A stretch of 20,173 bases of DNA from Saprospiraceae bacterium. Lineage in GTDB: Bacteria > Bacteroidota > Bacteroidia > Chitinophagales > Saprospiraceae. Below are positions 8,508-15,314 of the stretch, piece after piece. The notes beneath the pieces were generated by a model, which worked only from the letters and a program-made list of their open reading frames with translations, was not told where the DNA came from and did no database searches. How positions within the stretch are numbered: the stretch's first letter is position 1; every line of letters starts with the position of its first letter. The translations under genes and the position numbers were made by a program. The stretch covers positions 1 through 20,173 of the forward strand of contig JALZVB010000064.1 in assembly GCA_023300835.1 (NCBI GenBank), given 5' to 3'.

Positions 8508-10059
8508 AAATTTTTACAAATCGAATTGTTTTTTGAGCTCTATGGGTTTGCATTCTTACAAAGTATGGACCTACCGGAAGATCTTTGGTATACAATTGTA
8601 AAGTATGTCCGCCTGCGTTTATATACTGATTGGCCACCACTTTAATTTCGTGTCCCAAAGTATCGAAGAGGCTTATTCTTATGTTTTCCCCCTTGGTATT
8701 GAATGTTATGGTAAGCTTTTGGTCTACAGGATTCGGGAATATAGAAAGTTCTACGTTGTTATCAATAGTATCTTGAGTAGCTACCGTAGAGCAGTCTGAA
8801 AATAAATCAATTTTCTGAAATTCTCCATTAAGGATATCATTGATAACATCATCCTCTACTTCTAACCATTCTGAGAGTACTGAACCATAGACAGATCTGA
8901 AATCGTATTGCATAGGAACCCCTTCTTGTTCCGTTACATCTTGAGATATTTCTGGATTCTCTCCATGTATCTTAGGTAGAACACATGACCCAAAAAGTAT
9001 TAATGGTGCTGCCGTTCCGTGATCTGTTCCATTACTGAAATTAGAACGTATTCTACGTCCAAACTCTGAGTATGTCATTCCTGCCACACGATCAAATATC
9101 TCTAGACCCTTAAGGTCTTCTTGGAATGCGTTGATAGACTCAGATAACTCTCTCAGCAATTCTGCATGAACGCCTACTGAATTTTCTCCGTCTACAACCT
9201 GGTCTGCATGTGTATCAAATCCACCTAGTGTCACTACATATACTTTGGTACGCAGTCCACCTTTGATAAGCTTAGCAACTAGTTTTAATTTCTGAGCGAG
9301 TCCGTCATTTTCATTATATAATGTAGCGCTATTTGTACCTAAGTTATTAGCTTCTTTTATTACACTACCGTATTCATTAGTTTGCTCGATCGTTTTAGTT
9401 AAGAAGTCTAACTTATCAGAATAGCAGCCTTCGTTAACCTCATTATTAACTGGTGTCGCCAGTTGACTTAGGTTGTCTGGATTGACAAGTGCAAGACTAA
9501 AGTTAGCTGCTGTGCCTTGACAAGTTTCAGAAACAGATGAACCTATTGTCAGTGCAAATGGATCTGGGCATTCTTCATTGGGAAAGTCCTCAGGAAAATT
9601 TGCATTGAAATGATCAAAGTATCTTCCTAGCCATCCTGTGTTAAGAAATGTATCTGCATCTGATGCGGTATTCCATATATCCGTAGATCTGAAGTGAGAC
9701 CTGTTTTGATTAGGGTAACCGACACCTTGAACTATACCTAAATTTCCATCTTTATACATATTGTTTATAGCCGCCATACTTGGATGCAGTCCAATATTGT
9801 CTGTAAGATTAATAATATCATTCTCTGGTATTATTACTTGTGGACGAACTGCTGCCAGGTTTTCATACTGATCCAATGGGATGACACAATTAAGGCCATC
9901 ATTTCCACCATTAAGTTGTACGAGCACAAGTACTCTGTCAGAATCTTGATTGACAAAACTAGAAAATACATTGTTCACAATAGGTGCAACAGATATACCT
10001 CCCAGCATCAAAGGAGTACTCACTAACGAACTTGCTTTTATAAAGGACCTTCTTTTCAT
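8506..10059 (-). CDS. DUF1501 protein with Tat-like signal and type A T9SS sorting domain
   Basis: A 517-residue exported protein of the DUF1501 family, which has a sulfatase/alkaline-phosphatase-like fold and no settled function. The N-terminus MKRRSFIKASS matches the twin-arginine pattern R-R-x-F-(I/L)-K and is followed by a short hydrophobic stretch, so export in folded form is likely. Family features include VLVQLNGGNDGLNCVIPL (about 44-61), RSHFRSTDIW, VYVVTLGGFDTHADQ and MTYSEFGRRIRSNFSNGTDHGTAAP, which carries the conserved Glu-Phe-Gly-Arg and Asp-His-Gly of the putative active site. Residues 438-517 form a type A T9SS sorting domain (LSIFPNPVDQKLTI start, IRFVKI end). The start at 10059 is fixed by the Tat motif. 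It lies 70 bp after DUF1800 on the same strand; this adjacency is common across Bacteroidota and Planctomycetota and points to joint function. Confidence 0.93.
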   Translation of the reverse strand: MKRRSFIKASSLVSTPLMLGGISVAPIVNNVFSSFVNQDSDRVLVLVQLNGGNDGLNCVIPLDQYENLAAVRPQVIIPENDIINLTDNIGLHPSMAAINNMYKDGNLGIVQGVGYPNQNRSHFRSTDIWNTASDADTFLNTGWLGRYFDHFNANFPEDFPNEECPDPFALTIGSSVSETCQGTAANFSLALVNPDNLSQLATPVNNEVNEGCYSDKLDFLTKTIEQTNEYGSVIKEANNLGTNSATLYNENDGLAQKLKLVAKLIKGGLRTKVYVVTLGGFDTHADQVVDGENSVGVHAELLRELSESINAFQEDLKGLEIFDRVAGMTYSEFGRRIRSNFSNGTDHGTAAPLILFGSCVLPKIHGENPEISQDVTEQEGVPMQYDFRSVYGSVLSEWLEVEDDVINDILNGEFQKIDLFSDCSTVATQDTIDNNVELSIFPNPVDQKLTITFNTKGENIRISLFDTLGHEIKVVANQYINAGGHTLQLYTKDLPVGPYFVRMQTHRAQKTIRFVKI

Positions 10060-10110
10060 TTTAGTAATATTTGTAATTCAAACGGGGTTAGATAAAACTC
10101 ATGACATGCC

Positions 10111-10127
10111 TGTAGAAAACATCTACA
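10111..10127 (-). other. Short hairpin just after the DUF1800 stop
   Basis: TGTAGA (10111-10116) and TCTACA (10122-10127) form a perfect 6-bp stem with a 5-base loop, beginning 2 bases beyond the DUF1800 stop codon on the minus strand. There is no T-run after it, so it is more likely a 3-prime stabilising or translation-coupling element within an operon than a terminator. Confidence 0.3.
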
Positions 10128-10129
10128 TA

Positions 10130-11773
10130 CTATATCAAATAGTTCTCTGGCATCTTGAGGATTGCTCCAAAAAGAGATTTAAGTTTATTCTCTATGGCCA
10201 ACCTTTTACTATCATCATTGGGCTCAGCTAAAAACTCGGAATACTCCACGGTCCACTCAAAATCTGGTAACCCAGGTATCAGTATATTCTTTAAAAAATC
10301 TATTTGCCCAGTGGATATCGGGAAAGGGAATAACACATTGGTCAAGTCAGAGATAAGTGCATTAGGGTCAGATGGGTTATTGAAATTACTAACGACCTCT
10401 ATAGTATCTATTTTGACTAATCGCTGTCCTACCATTACACCTTCTAAAAGCTCATTAACAATCCGCTCTCTTTTAGGAAGGGATACAGAATTGATCCATA
10501 CATCATAAAATTGTGGGCTCTGGTGAAATGCTTTCCAACCTGCTACACTAGGATGTAACAGAATTGTCATATCTAAATCATCAAGAACTCTAGATATCTC
10601 TACCCAGATAGGATACTTTCTTGTTATGTTATTTGGTAATGCTATTTCAAATGAATTAAATAGTTTGAATATAAAATCTATCGGGTGATTCACCATACAA
10701 CCTCTTATAGTTGCATCGTGAAAATGTTCACTCATAAGTAAAGCTTCCAGGGCTGGTTTTACTTCATAATTATTATCTCTTATCAGGGCAGCCATCGGTT
10801 CTATGACATTGGCTTCTATATCAGCATCTATATTTGATCCAACAAACCAGATATAAAGTCTCCTACTTGTATATCGAGCCGTCTCGTCTTGTTGGAGGAT
10901 GATATCGATTACAGTTTTATATTCGTTCTCTCCCTCATTTTCTATTACGGCATTGTTCAGTCTATTGGACAACTGCTTATCACTCGTATCATGTCTGTTA
11001 TTAATAAAGACACTTCCTACATCACCATCATTACTTCTAGATCGCCATCCTGTAAGTGCCTTTGCTAATGCGACAACATCATCTTCGGTGTAATTAGTAG
11101 AGTCACCAGGACCAGCCGATGGGCCTTTGCCTATTGTAAAAAGCTCTAATAATTCTCTTGCGTAATTTTCATTAGGCGCTTGTCGGGTATTTTCATTACC
11201 GTTCAAATAAAGCAACATTGAAGGAGAAACTGTAATTTCTTCTACCAGTGTTCTGAAGTTACCTAGAGCATGCTTACGCAAAATGTTTAGATAGTGAAAG
11301 TCATACCCAGCCAATTCTATATCAGAGGTCACAAAATGATTATGCCAGAACAAGGTTAATTTTTCTCTTATTGATGCGCTATCTTCATTGAACAAACCCA
11401 TCTGCCATCCATTGAGTGATACTTTTCTAGAGACATTGAGGTTCTGGATCGAATTGTCGGTCGGCTTACCTACCCAGCTCTCCCCGATCGGCGTATCAGG
11501 ATCATCATCAAAAGAATAATTTATAGGCAGTGGTGGCAATGGGTTATCTGCCAGTAGTGTAGAAACTGTCATTGCTAACCCATTAGATTCTGCTTCTTTA
11601 ATACCTCGAAAAGTAGGCCCAAATGTTGTCCTTCTCAGAAGGTGAGCCGCGTTTTCAGCAGTCCATTCTCCTACGTATGGGTCCAGAGAGGCGACCATAA
11701 TATCTTGACTTTTAGTATCTGATTGCGTTTTAGCTTTTCCTATACTGCGAGCAAACAAAGATCTGCGATCCAT
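10130..11773 (-). CDS. DUF1800 family protein
   Basis: A 547-residue member of the DUF1800 family, whose biochemical role is unknown. The signature AAHLLRRTTFGPTF is at about residues 42-55. Other family blocks follow: a WHNHFVTS segment, LLYLNGNENTRQAPNENYARELLELFTIG, and YTEDDVVALAKALTGWR. Length is within the family range (450-600). The ATG at 11773 gives MDRRSLFARSIGKA, which has an Arg-Arg pair like a Tat signal but no hydrophobic segment after it; there is no good alternative start, so export is uncertain although its partners are exported. No sorting domain is present at the C-terminus. The gene lies 70 bp upstream of DUF1501 and probably shares its transcript. About 225 bp separate it from the upstream lipoprotein gene, enough for its own promoter. 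Confidence 0.92.
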   Translation of the reverse strand: MDRRSLFARSIGKAKTQSDTKSQDIMVASLDPYVGEWTAENAAHLLRRTTFGPTFRGIKEAESNGLAMTVSTLLADNPLPPLPINYSFDDDPDTPIGESWVGKPTDNSIQNLNVSRKVSLNGWQMGLFNEDSASIREKLTLFWHNHFVTSDIELAGYDFHYLNILRKHALGNFRTLVEEITVSPSMLLYLNGNENTRQAPNENYARELLELFTIGKGPSAGPGDSTNYTEDDVVALAKALTGWRSRSNDGDVGSVFINNRHDTSDKQLSNRLNNAVIENEGENEYKTVIDIILQQDETARYTSRRLYIWFVGSNIDADIEANVIEPMAALIRDNNYEVKPALEALLMSEHFHDATIRGCMVNHPIDFIFKLFNSFEIALPNNITRKYPIWVEISRVLDDLDMTILLHPSVAGWKAFHQSPQFYDVWINSVSLPKRERIVNELLEGVMVGQRLVKIDTIEVVSNFNNPSDPNALISDLTNVLFPFPISTGQIDFLKNILIPGLPDFEWTVEYSEFLAEPNDDSKRLAIENKLKSLFGAILKMPENYLI

Positions 11774-11885
11774 AATGTGATGTTACTGTTCTTGTGAGTT
11801 AATTCTTATTAGACGATATATCGTTTTAATCAAACTACGTCTTGTTTCATGTTCCTTTTGCAACTTATCATTCTAAAGACAATTC

Positions 11886-11977
11886 TATTGACGAATGACC
11901 TACTTTTAATATGTTGTCAATACTTAACTGTCTCAATGAAGACAGTGCCCATCAAGCATTCTCTAATAAAAGAATGC
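11886..11977. repeat. Three consecutive inverted repeats between lipoprotein and DUF1800 genes
   Basis: Within 92 bp there are three stems: TATTGAC 11886-11892 with GTCAATA 11916-11922 (23-base spacer); ACTGTC 11928-11933 with GACAGT 11941-11946 (7-base loop); and GCATTCT 11956-11962 with AGAATGC 11971-11977 (8-base loop). All arms are perfect. The last lies 22 bp after the lipoprotein stop and may be its terminator, though no T-run follows on the minus strand. The other two fall where a promoter or operator for the DUF1800-DUF1501-CHU_C unit would be expected. Confidence 0.4.
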
Positions 11978-11998
11978 CATTCCAATAAACTAATGTAA

Positions 11999-12436
11999 CT
12001 AAATATGTACGCCATCGAAACGCATAGGCATTCCTTGTTCATCAGGTGTCCGTAAATCTAATACTCTGATGACCTTAATGTTAAATGAATCTACTTCTAC
12101 AGATATCTCCGAAATTGTAGGAAATGTTTCAATGCAACCACAACAAATTACTGAAGCACTGAGTTTAGAACAGTTGTTATTCAGTAAATCCCTAAATCCC
12201 TTTAAATTGTTATCATGTAAACATGTATTATTGTCTTGATCTAAAAGCGTAAAATTTTCCAATTCTTGGTTTAGTAATGACGCTAATGAATTTTCATCTA
12301 ATTCTAACAAAGCTGTAACCAACTTATCACAATCGATGGAGTCTGTATCTTCATTTGGATTAGTAATGCCGACTTTAGAAGCGCAAGAAAAAGATATACA
12401 CAGTAACAATAAGTAAAGACATATTTTGATGTTCAT
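11999..12436 (-). CDS. Cysteine-rich hypothetical lipoprotein
   Basis: A 145-residue protein I do not recognise. The N-terminus MNIKICLYLLLLCISFSCASK is a typical short lipoprotein signal with the lipidated cysteine probably C18; the lipobox (SFS-C) is loose but of the kind seen in Bacteroidota. The mature part has six cysteines (C36, C72, C89, C98, C99, C101), including a compact CCGC cluster, suggesting disulphides or metal binding. The C-terminal 40 residues are beta-rich (EISVEVDSFNIKVIRVLDL) and end in MPMRFDGVHI. The start at 12436 is an ATG placed correctly before the signal. It is upstream of DUF1800 on the same strand but separated by 225 bp with hairpins, so it is probably its own unit. 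It could be periplasmic or surface-exposed; the function is open. Confidence 0.75.
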   Translation of the reverse strand: MNIKICLYLLLLCISFSCASKVGITNPNEDTDSIDCDKLVTALLELDENSLASLLNQELENFTLLDQDNNTCLHDNNLKGFRDLLNNNCSKLSASVICCGCIETFPTISEISVEVDSFNIKVIRVLDLRTPDEQGMPMRFDGVHI

Positions 12437-12849
12437 CGTTTGTTCTATTTTATTTTTGTGAAATCACTAAATTTCTTTATTAAAAAGACGTTCATTGCTT
12501 GATTTTCGTTGGTTTAACATGGTAATAACACATACAATTTTTAGCGCATCTGGCATCCATAAGTAGAACTTAACAACCAAAAGGAAAAAACATTGTTCTC
12601 CTTATCTGAGAGTTTTACATTAAACTATCTAGTTTCTTATTTGTAGGTTTTAAAAAAGGATTTTGATTTTTTTAAAAATTCTAATCCTGATCTTGTAGGC
12701 TTATATATCGATCAAACGTACCTCCTAAACCATAAACTCTAAGAAAATCGAGACAAATGAGAAACTATTGAGAAATTCTTGGTCTAAATGTAGCTAAATC
12801 ACGACTTTAGCGTTTTTTATTGAAGTTATCCAAAACAGTATATACATAT
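12437..12849. other. Divergent intergenic region with an AT-rich hairpin
   Basis: A stretch of 413 bp without a gene, between the minus-strand lipoprotein and the plus-strand PLP enzyme; it must carry promoters for both. The only structure seen is an imperfect hairpin at 12657-12688: AGGATT pairs with AATCCT, then two mismatches, then GATTT with AAATT. On the minus strand this stem is followed by six T, so it would look like a terminator of antisense transcription. I found no convincing Bacteroidota promoter (TTTG and TAnnTTTG elements), no riboswitch and no small open frame with coding character. Confidence 0.4.
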
Positions 12850-14085
12850 ATGGACATTTTCGAGAGAATAAAATCTGACAGAGGCCCTATCGGTCGGTAT
12901 TCAGAAGTAGCAGAAGGTTATTTTGTATTTCCCAAACTAGAAGGGGAAATCAGCAATCGCATGAAATTCCAAGGTAAGGAATGCATAATATGGTCTATAA
13001 ATGACTATCTCGGGCTATGTAATCATCCTGATGTAAGAGCGGCAGATAACGAAGGCGTTAAACAATTTGGTCTAGGCTACCCAATGGGTTCTAGAATGAT
13101 GTCTGGTAATACCCAGCTGCATGATGACTTTGAGAAAGAACTGGCAGATTTTGTAATGAAAGAAGCGGCAGTTCTTGTCAATTTTGGATATCAAGGAATC
13201 ATGTCTGCGGTAGATTGCCTTCTATCACGTAGAGATGTGGTTGTCTATGATTCAGGTTGCCATGCCTGTATTGTAGATGGTGTAAGAATGCACTCTGGTA
13301 AACGATTTGTATTCCAACATAACAACATAGAGAGCTTAGAAAAACAACTTCAATCTGCCAAAAAAGTAGCTGAACAAACCAAAGGTGGTATTCTCGTTAT
13401 ATCAGAAGGTGTTTTCGGAATGGAAGGCGACCAAGGGAAACTTAAAGAAATTGTAGCACTTAAGAAGAAATTTAACTTCAGACTTATGGTCGATGATGCC
13501 CATGGATTCGGAACACTAGGTAAAACTGGTGCCGGTGCTGGAGAGTTACAAGGTGTACAAGATGATATTGATGTTTACTTCGCCACATTTGCCAAATCTA
13601 TGGGCTGTGTAGGTGCTTTTCTTGCAGGAGATAATGATGTCGTAAATTTCATGAAATATAACATGCGTTCTCAGATATTTGCTAAATCACTTATGTCTCC
13701 TCTATTGGTCGGTGGCATGAAGAGATTGCAGATGATAAGAACGATGCCAGAGCTGAAAGATAAGCTATGGGAAAATGTAAACATGCTGCAATCCGGACTC
13801 AAGAAAGCTGGGTTTGACTTAGGTAAAACCAACTCTTGTGTGACACCTGTATACATGAAGGGGGAGGTAGAAGTAGCCATGAATATGGTCTATGATCTCA
13901 GAGAGAACTATTGTATATTCTGTTCTATAGTCGTTTATCCAGTAGTGCCTAAAGGCGTAATTTTACTAAGATTAATACCTACGACAACACATACGGAAGC
14001 AGATATAAAAGAGACTATTTCAGCGTTTGAAGCGGTGCAAGAAAAATTATTGACTGGCGCTTACAAAGAAGTTGCCGTACAGTAA
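12850..14085 (+). CDS. Alpha-oxoamine synthase family PLP enzyme (serine palmitoyltransferase/KBL/AONS-like)
   Basis: A 411-residue fold-type I PLP enzyme that would condense an amino acid with an acyl thioester, releasing CO2. The ATG at 12850 is chosen; the frame opens ten codons earlier only with a TTG. Family landmarks: NDYLGL near the N-terminus, GSRMMSGNTQLHDDFEKELA, the PLP-stacking histidine H138 in GCHACIVDG, VDDAHGFGTLG with D215 and H218 (PLP ring contacts), and the Schiff-base lysine K249 in TFAKSMG. All catalytic residues are present. The family includes glycine C-acetyltransferase, 8-amino-7-oxononanoate synthase, serine palmitoyltransferase and cysteate acyltransferase (sulfonolipids). 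No biotin or threonine-degradation gene is nearby, and Bacteroidota make sphingoid or sulfonoid lipids, so a lipid role is the favoured inference. It is followed 20 bp later by the VOC gene. Confidence 0.88.
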   Translation: MDIFERIKSDRGPIGRYSEVAEGYFVFPKLEGEISNRMKFQGKECIIWSINDYLGLCNHPDVRAADNEGVKQFGLGYPMGSRMMSGNTQLHDDFEKELADFVMKEAAVLVNFGYQGIMSAVDCLLSRRDVVVYDSGCHACIVDGVRMHSGKRFVFQHNNIESLEKQLQSAKKVAEQTKGGILVISEGVFGMEGDQGKLKEIVALKKKFNFRLMVDDAHGFGTLGKTGAGAGELQGVQDDIDVYFATFAKSMGCVGAFLAGDNDVVNFMKYNMRSQIFAKSLMSPLLVGGMKRLQMIRTMPELKDKLWENVNMLQSGLKKAGFDLGKTNSCVTPVYMKGEVEVAMNMVYDLRENYCIFCSIVVYPVVPKGVILLRLIPTTTHTEADIKETISAFEAVQEKLLTGAYKEVAVQ

Positions 14086-14105
14086 CATAATCCTCTCTAG
14101 TTTTT

Positions 14106-15173
14106 ATGAAAAAAAACAACTTGACTCAAGCACTCATCAGCGGTATCCAGCAGATCGGGATAGGGAATACTGATGTATATAAGACTTGGGACTGGTATCG
14201 TAAGAACTTAGGTATGGACCTTCCCGTATTTGATGAAGCAGCCGAAGCGGCACTTATGTTACCCTATACGGAAGGTGAACCAAGAAGTCGACATGCAATT
14301 CTGGCCCTCAACATGATGGGTGGTGGTGGTGCCGAAATATGGCAGTACACGTCACGCGTAGGTCAGAAAGCCACATTTGATATACAACTCGGTGATCTGG
14401 GCATCTTTGTAGCCAAGTTCAAATCAAAAGATCTACGCGTATCACATGAAAAACTATCCGCAACAACAACCGTCTCTGACATAAGAAAAAATCCCGCTGG
14501 GGAACCTCATTTCTATGCACATGATCTAGATGGCAACGTCATCGAACTCACAGAAGCAGATGACTGGTTCAATGACAAAATCTCTCATTGTGGTGGTGTC
14601 ACAGGAGCTGTGATAGGTGTAACCGATATGGACACATCTATAGCGTTCTATAATAAAGTATTAGGCTATGACATCGTTGTCTACGATGAAACTAATCAAT
14701 TTGATGACCTAGATTTTATGAATGCGGGTTCTAGGAAATTCAGAAGAGTACTGCTACAGCATTCGGAAGATAGAAGAGGAGCTTTCTCTCAGCTTTTTGG
14801 CAAATCAGAAATAGAACTTGTCCAAGACCTGGATCGTCAACCGCAGAAAATGTTCAAAGACAGAATGTGGGGAGACTTAGGTTATATCCATCTTTGCTTT
14901 GATATATCTGGAATGGACCTGTTGAGAGAAAAGTGTAAACAACAGAATTGTGCATTTACAGTAGACAGTGGTGATTTTGATATGGGTGAAGCGGCAGGCC
15001 AATTTGCTTACATAGAAGATCCTGATGGTACCCTTATTGAATTCGTCGAAGCGCATAAGGTTCCTATTCTCAAAAAAATAGGCTGGTATCTCAATCTCAA
15101 AAACAGAAACCAAGCTAAGCCTCTACCCCGTTGGATGGTAAAATCCATGGGACTCAATCGTGTAAAAAACTAA
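14106..15173 (+). CDS. Two-domain VOC (glyoxalase/dioxygenase superfamily) protein
   Basis: A 355-residue cytoplasmic protein made of four beta-alpha-beta-beta-beta modules, that is, two VOC domains (about 12-153 and 163-316), followed by a basic tail. Typical module openings are IQQIGIGNTDVYKTWDWYRK and VIGVTDMDTSIAFYNKVLGY; module ends are AEIWQY, NVIELTE, IELVQ and GTLIEFVEA. The usual His/Glu/His/Glu metal set is incomplete: in the first domain Q16 replaces the first His and no second His is seen (E77 and E147 remain); in the second domain G167 replaces the first His while E237, H262 and E312 remain. Length and layout resemble 4-hydroxyphenylpyruvate dioxygenase, but its C-terminal signature is missing. 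It lies 20 bp after the PLP enzyme on the same strand, so both are very likely co-expressed and act on related metabolites. The reaction is unknown; an isomerase, a lyase, or a binding role without metal are all possible. Confidence 0.85.
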   Translation: MKKNNLTQALISGIQQIGIGNTDVYKTWDWYRKNLGMDLPVFDEAAEAALMLPYTEGEPRSRHAILALNMMGGGGAEIWQYTSRVGQKATFDIQLGDLGIFVAKFKSKDLRVSHEKLSATTTVSDIRKNPAGEPHFYAHDLDGNVIELTEADDWFNDKISHCGGVTGAVIGVTDMDTSIAFYNKVLGYDIVVYDETNQFDDLDFMNAGSRKFRRVLLQHSEDRRGAFSQLFGKSEIELVQDLDRQPQKMFKDRMWGDLGYIHLCFDISGMDLLREKCKQQNCAFTVDSGDFDMGEAAGQFAYIEDPDGTLIEFVEAHKVPILKKIGWYLNLKNRNQAKPLPRWMVKSMGLNRVKN

Positions 15174-15176
15174 ACC

Positions 15177-15220
15177 AAGCCTTCTTTTTTAAACCATTTG
15201 AAGCTTCTTCACTCTTTTTT
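15177..15220 (+). terminator. Weak candidate terminator after the VOC gene
   Basis: AAGCCTTC (15177-15184) pairs with GAAGCTT (15200-15206) with a one-base bulge and a 15-base loop. A run of six T follows at 15215-15220, about 8 bases after the stem. The spacing is poor for an intrinsic terminator, so it is marked as weak. The rest of the 141-bp gap to the next gene shows nothing distinct. Confidence 0.3.
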
Positions 15221-15314
15221 CAGGATTATTCTAATTTTTTATAGCTGAAGAACAGACTTCTGAGGAAAACCTACGTCTAAACGTCATAAACTATATTTCT
15301 AAAAAAACTAACAC

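Noticed and set aside
10155..10508. A 117-codon plus-strand frame within DUF1800
   Set aside because: It is a shadow of the DUF1800 C-terminal region, with no start context or domain.
12657..12688. Hairpin as the terminator of a minus-strand gene
   Set aside because: No minus-strand gene lies upstream of it before the plus-strand PLP enzyme; the stem is AT-rich with mismatches, so it is listed only as structure in the intergenic region.
12437..12849. Riboswitch or small RNA in the long divergent intergenic region
   Set aside because: No conserved riboswitch core or multi-stem fold could be recognised by eye.
14106..15173. 4-hydroxyphenylpyruvate dioxygenase
   Set aside because: Length and two-domain layout fit, but the metal-binding His residues and the typical C-terminal signature are absent, and no tyrosine degradation gene is near.
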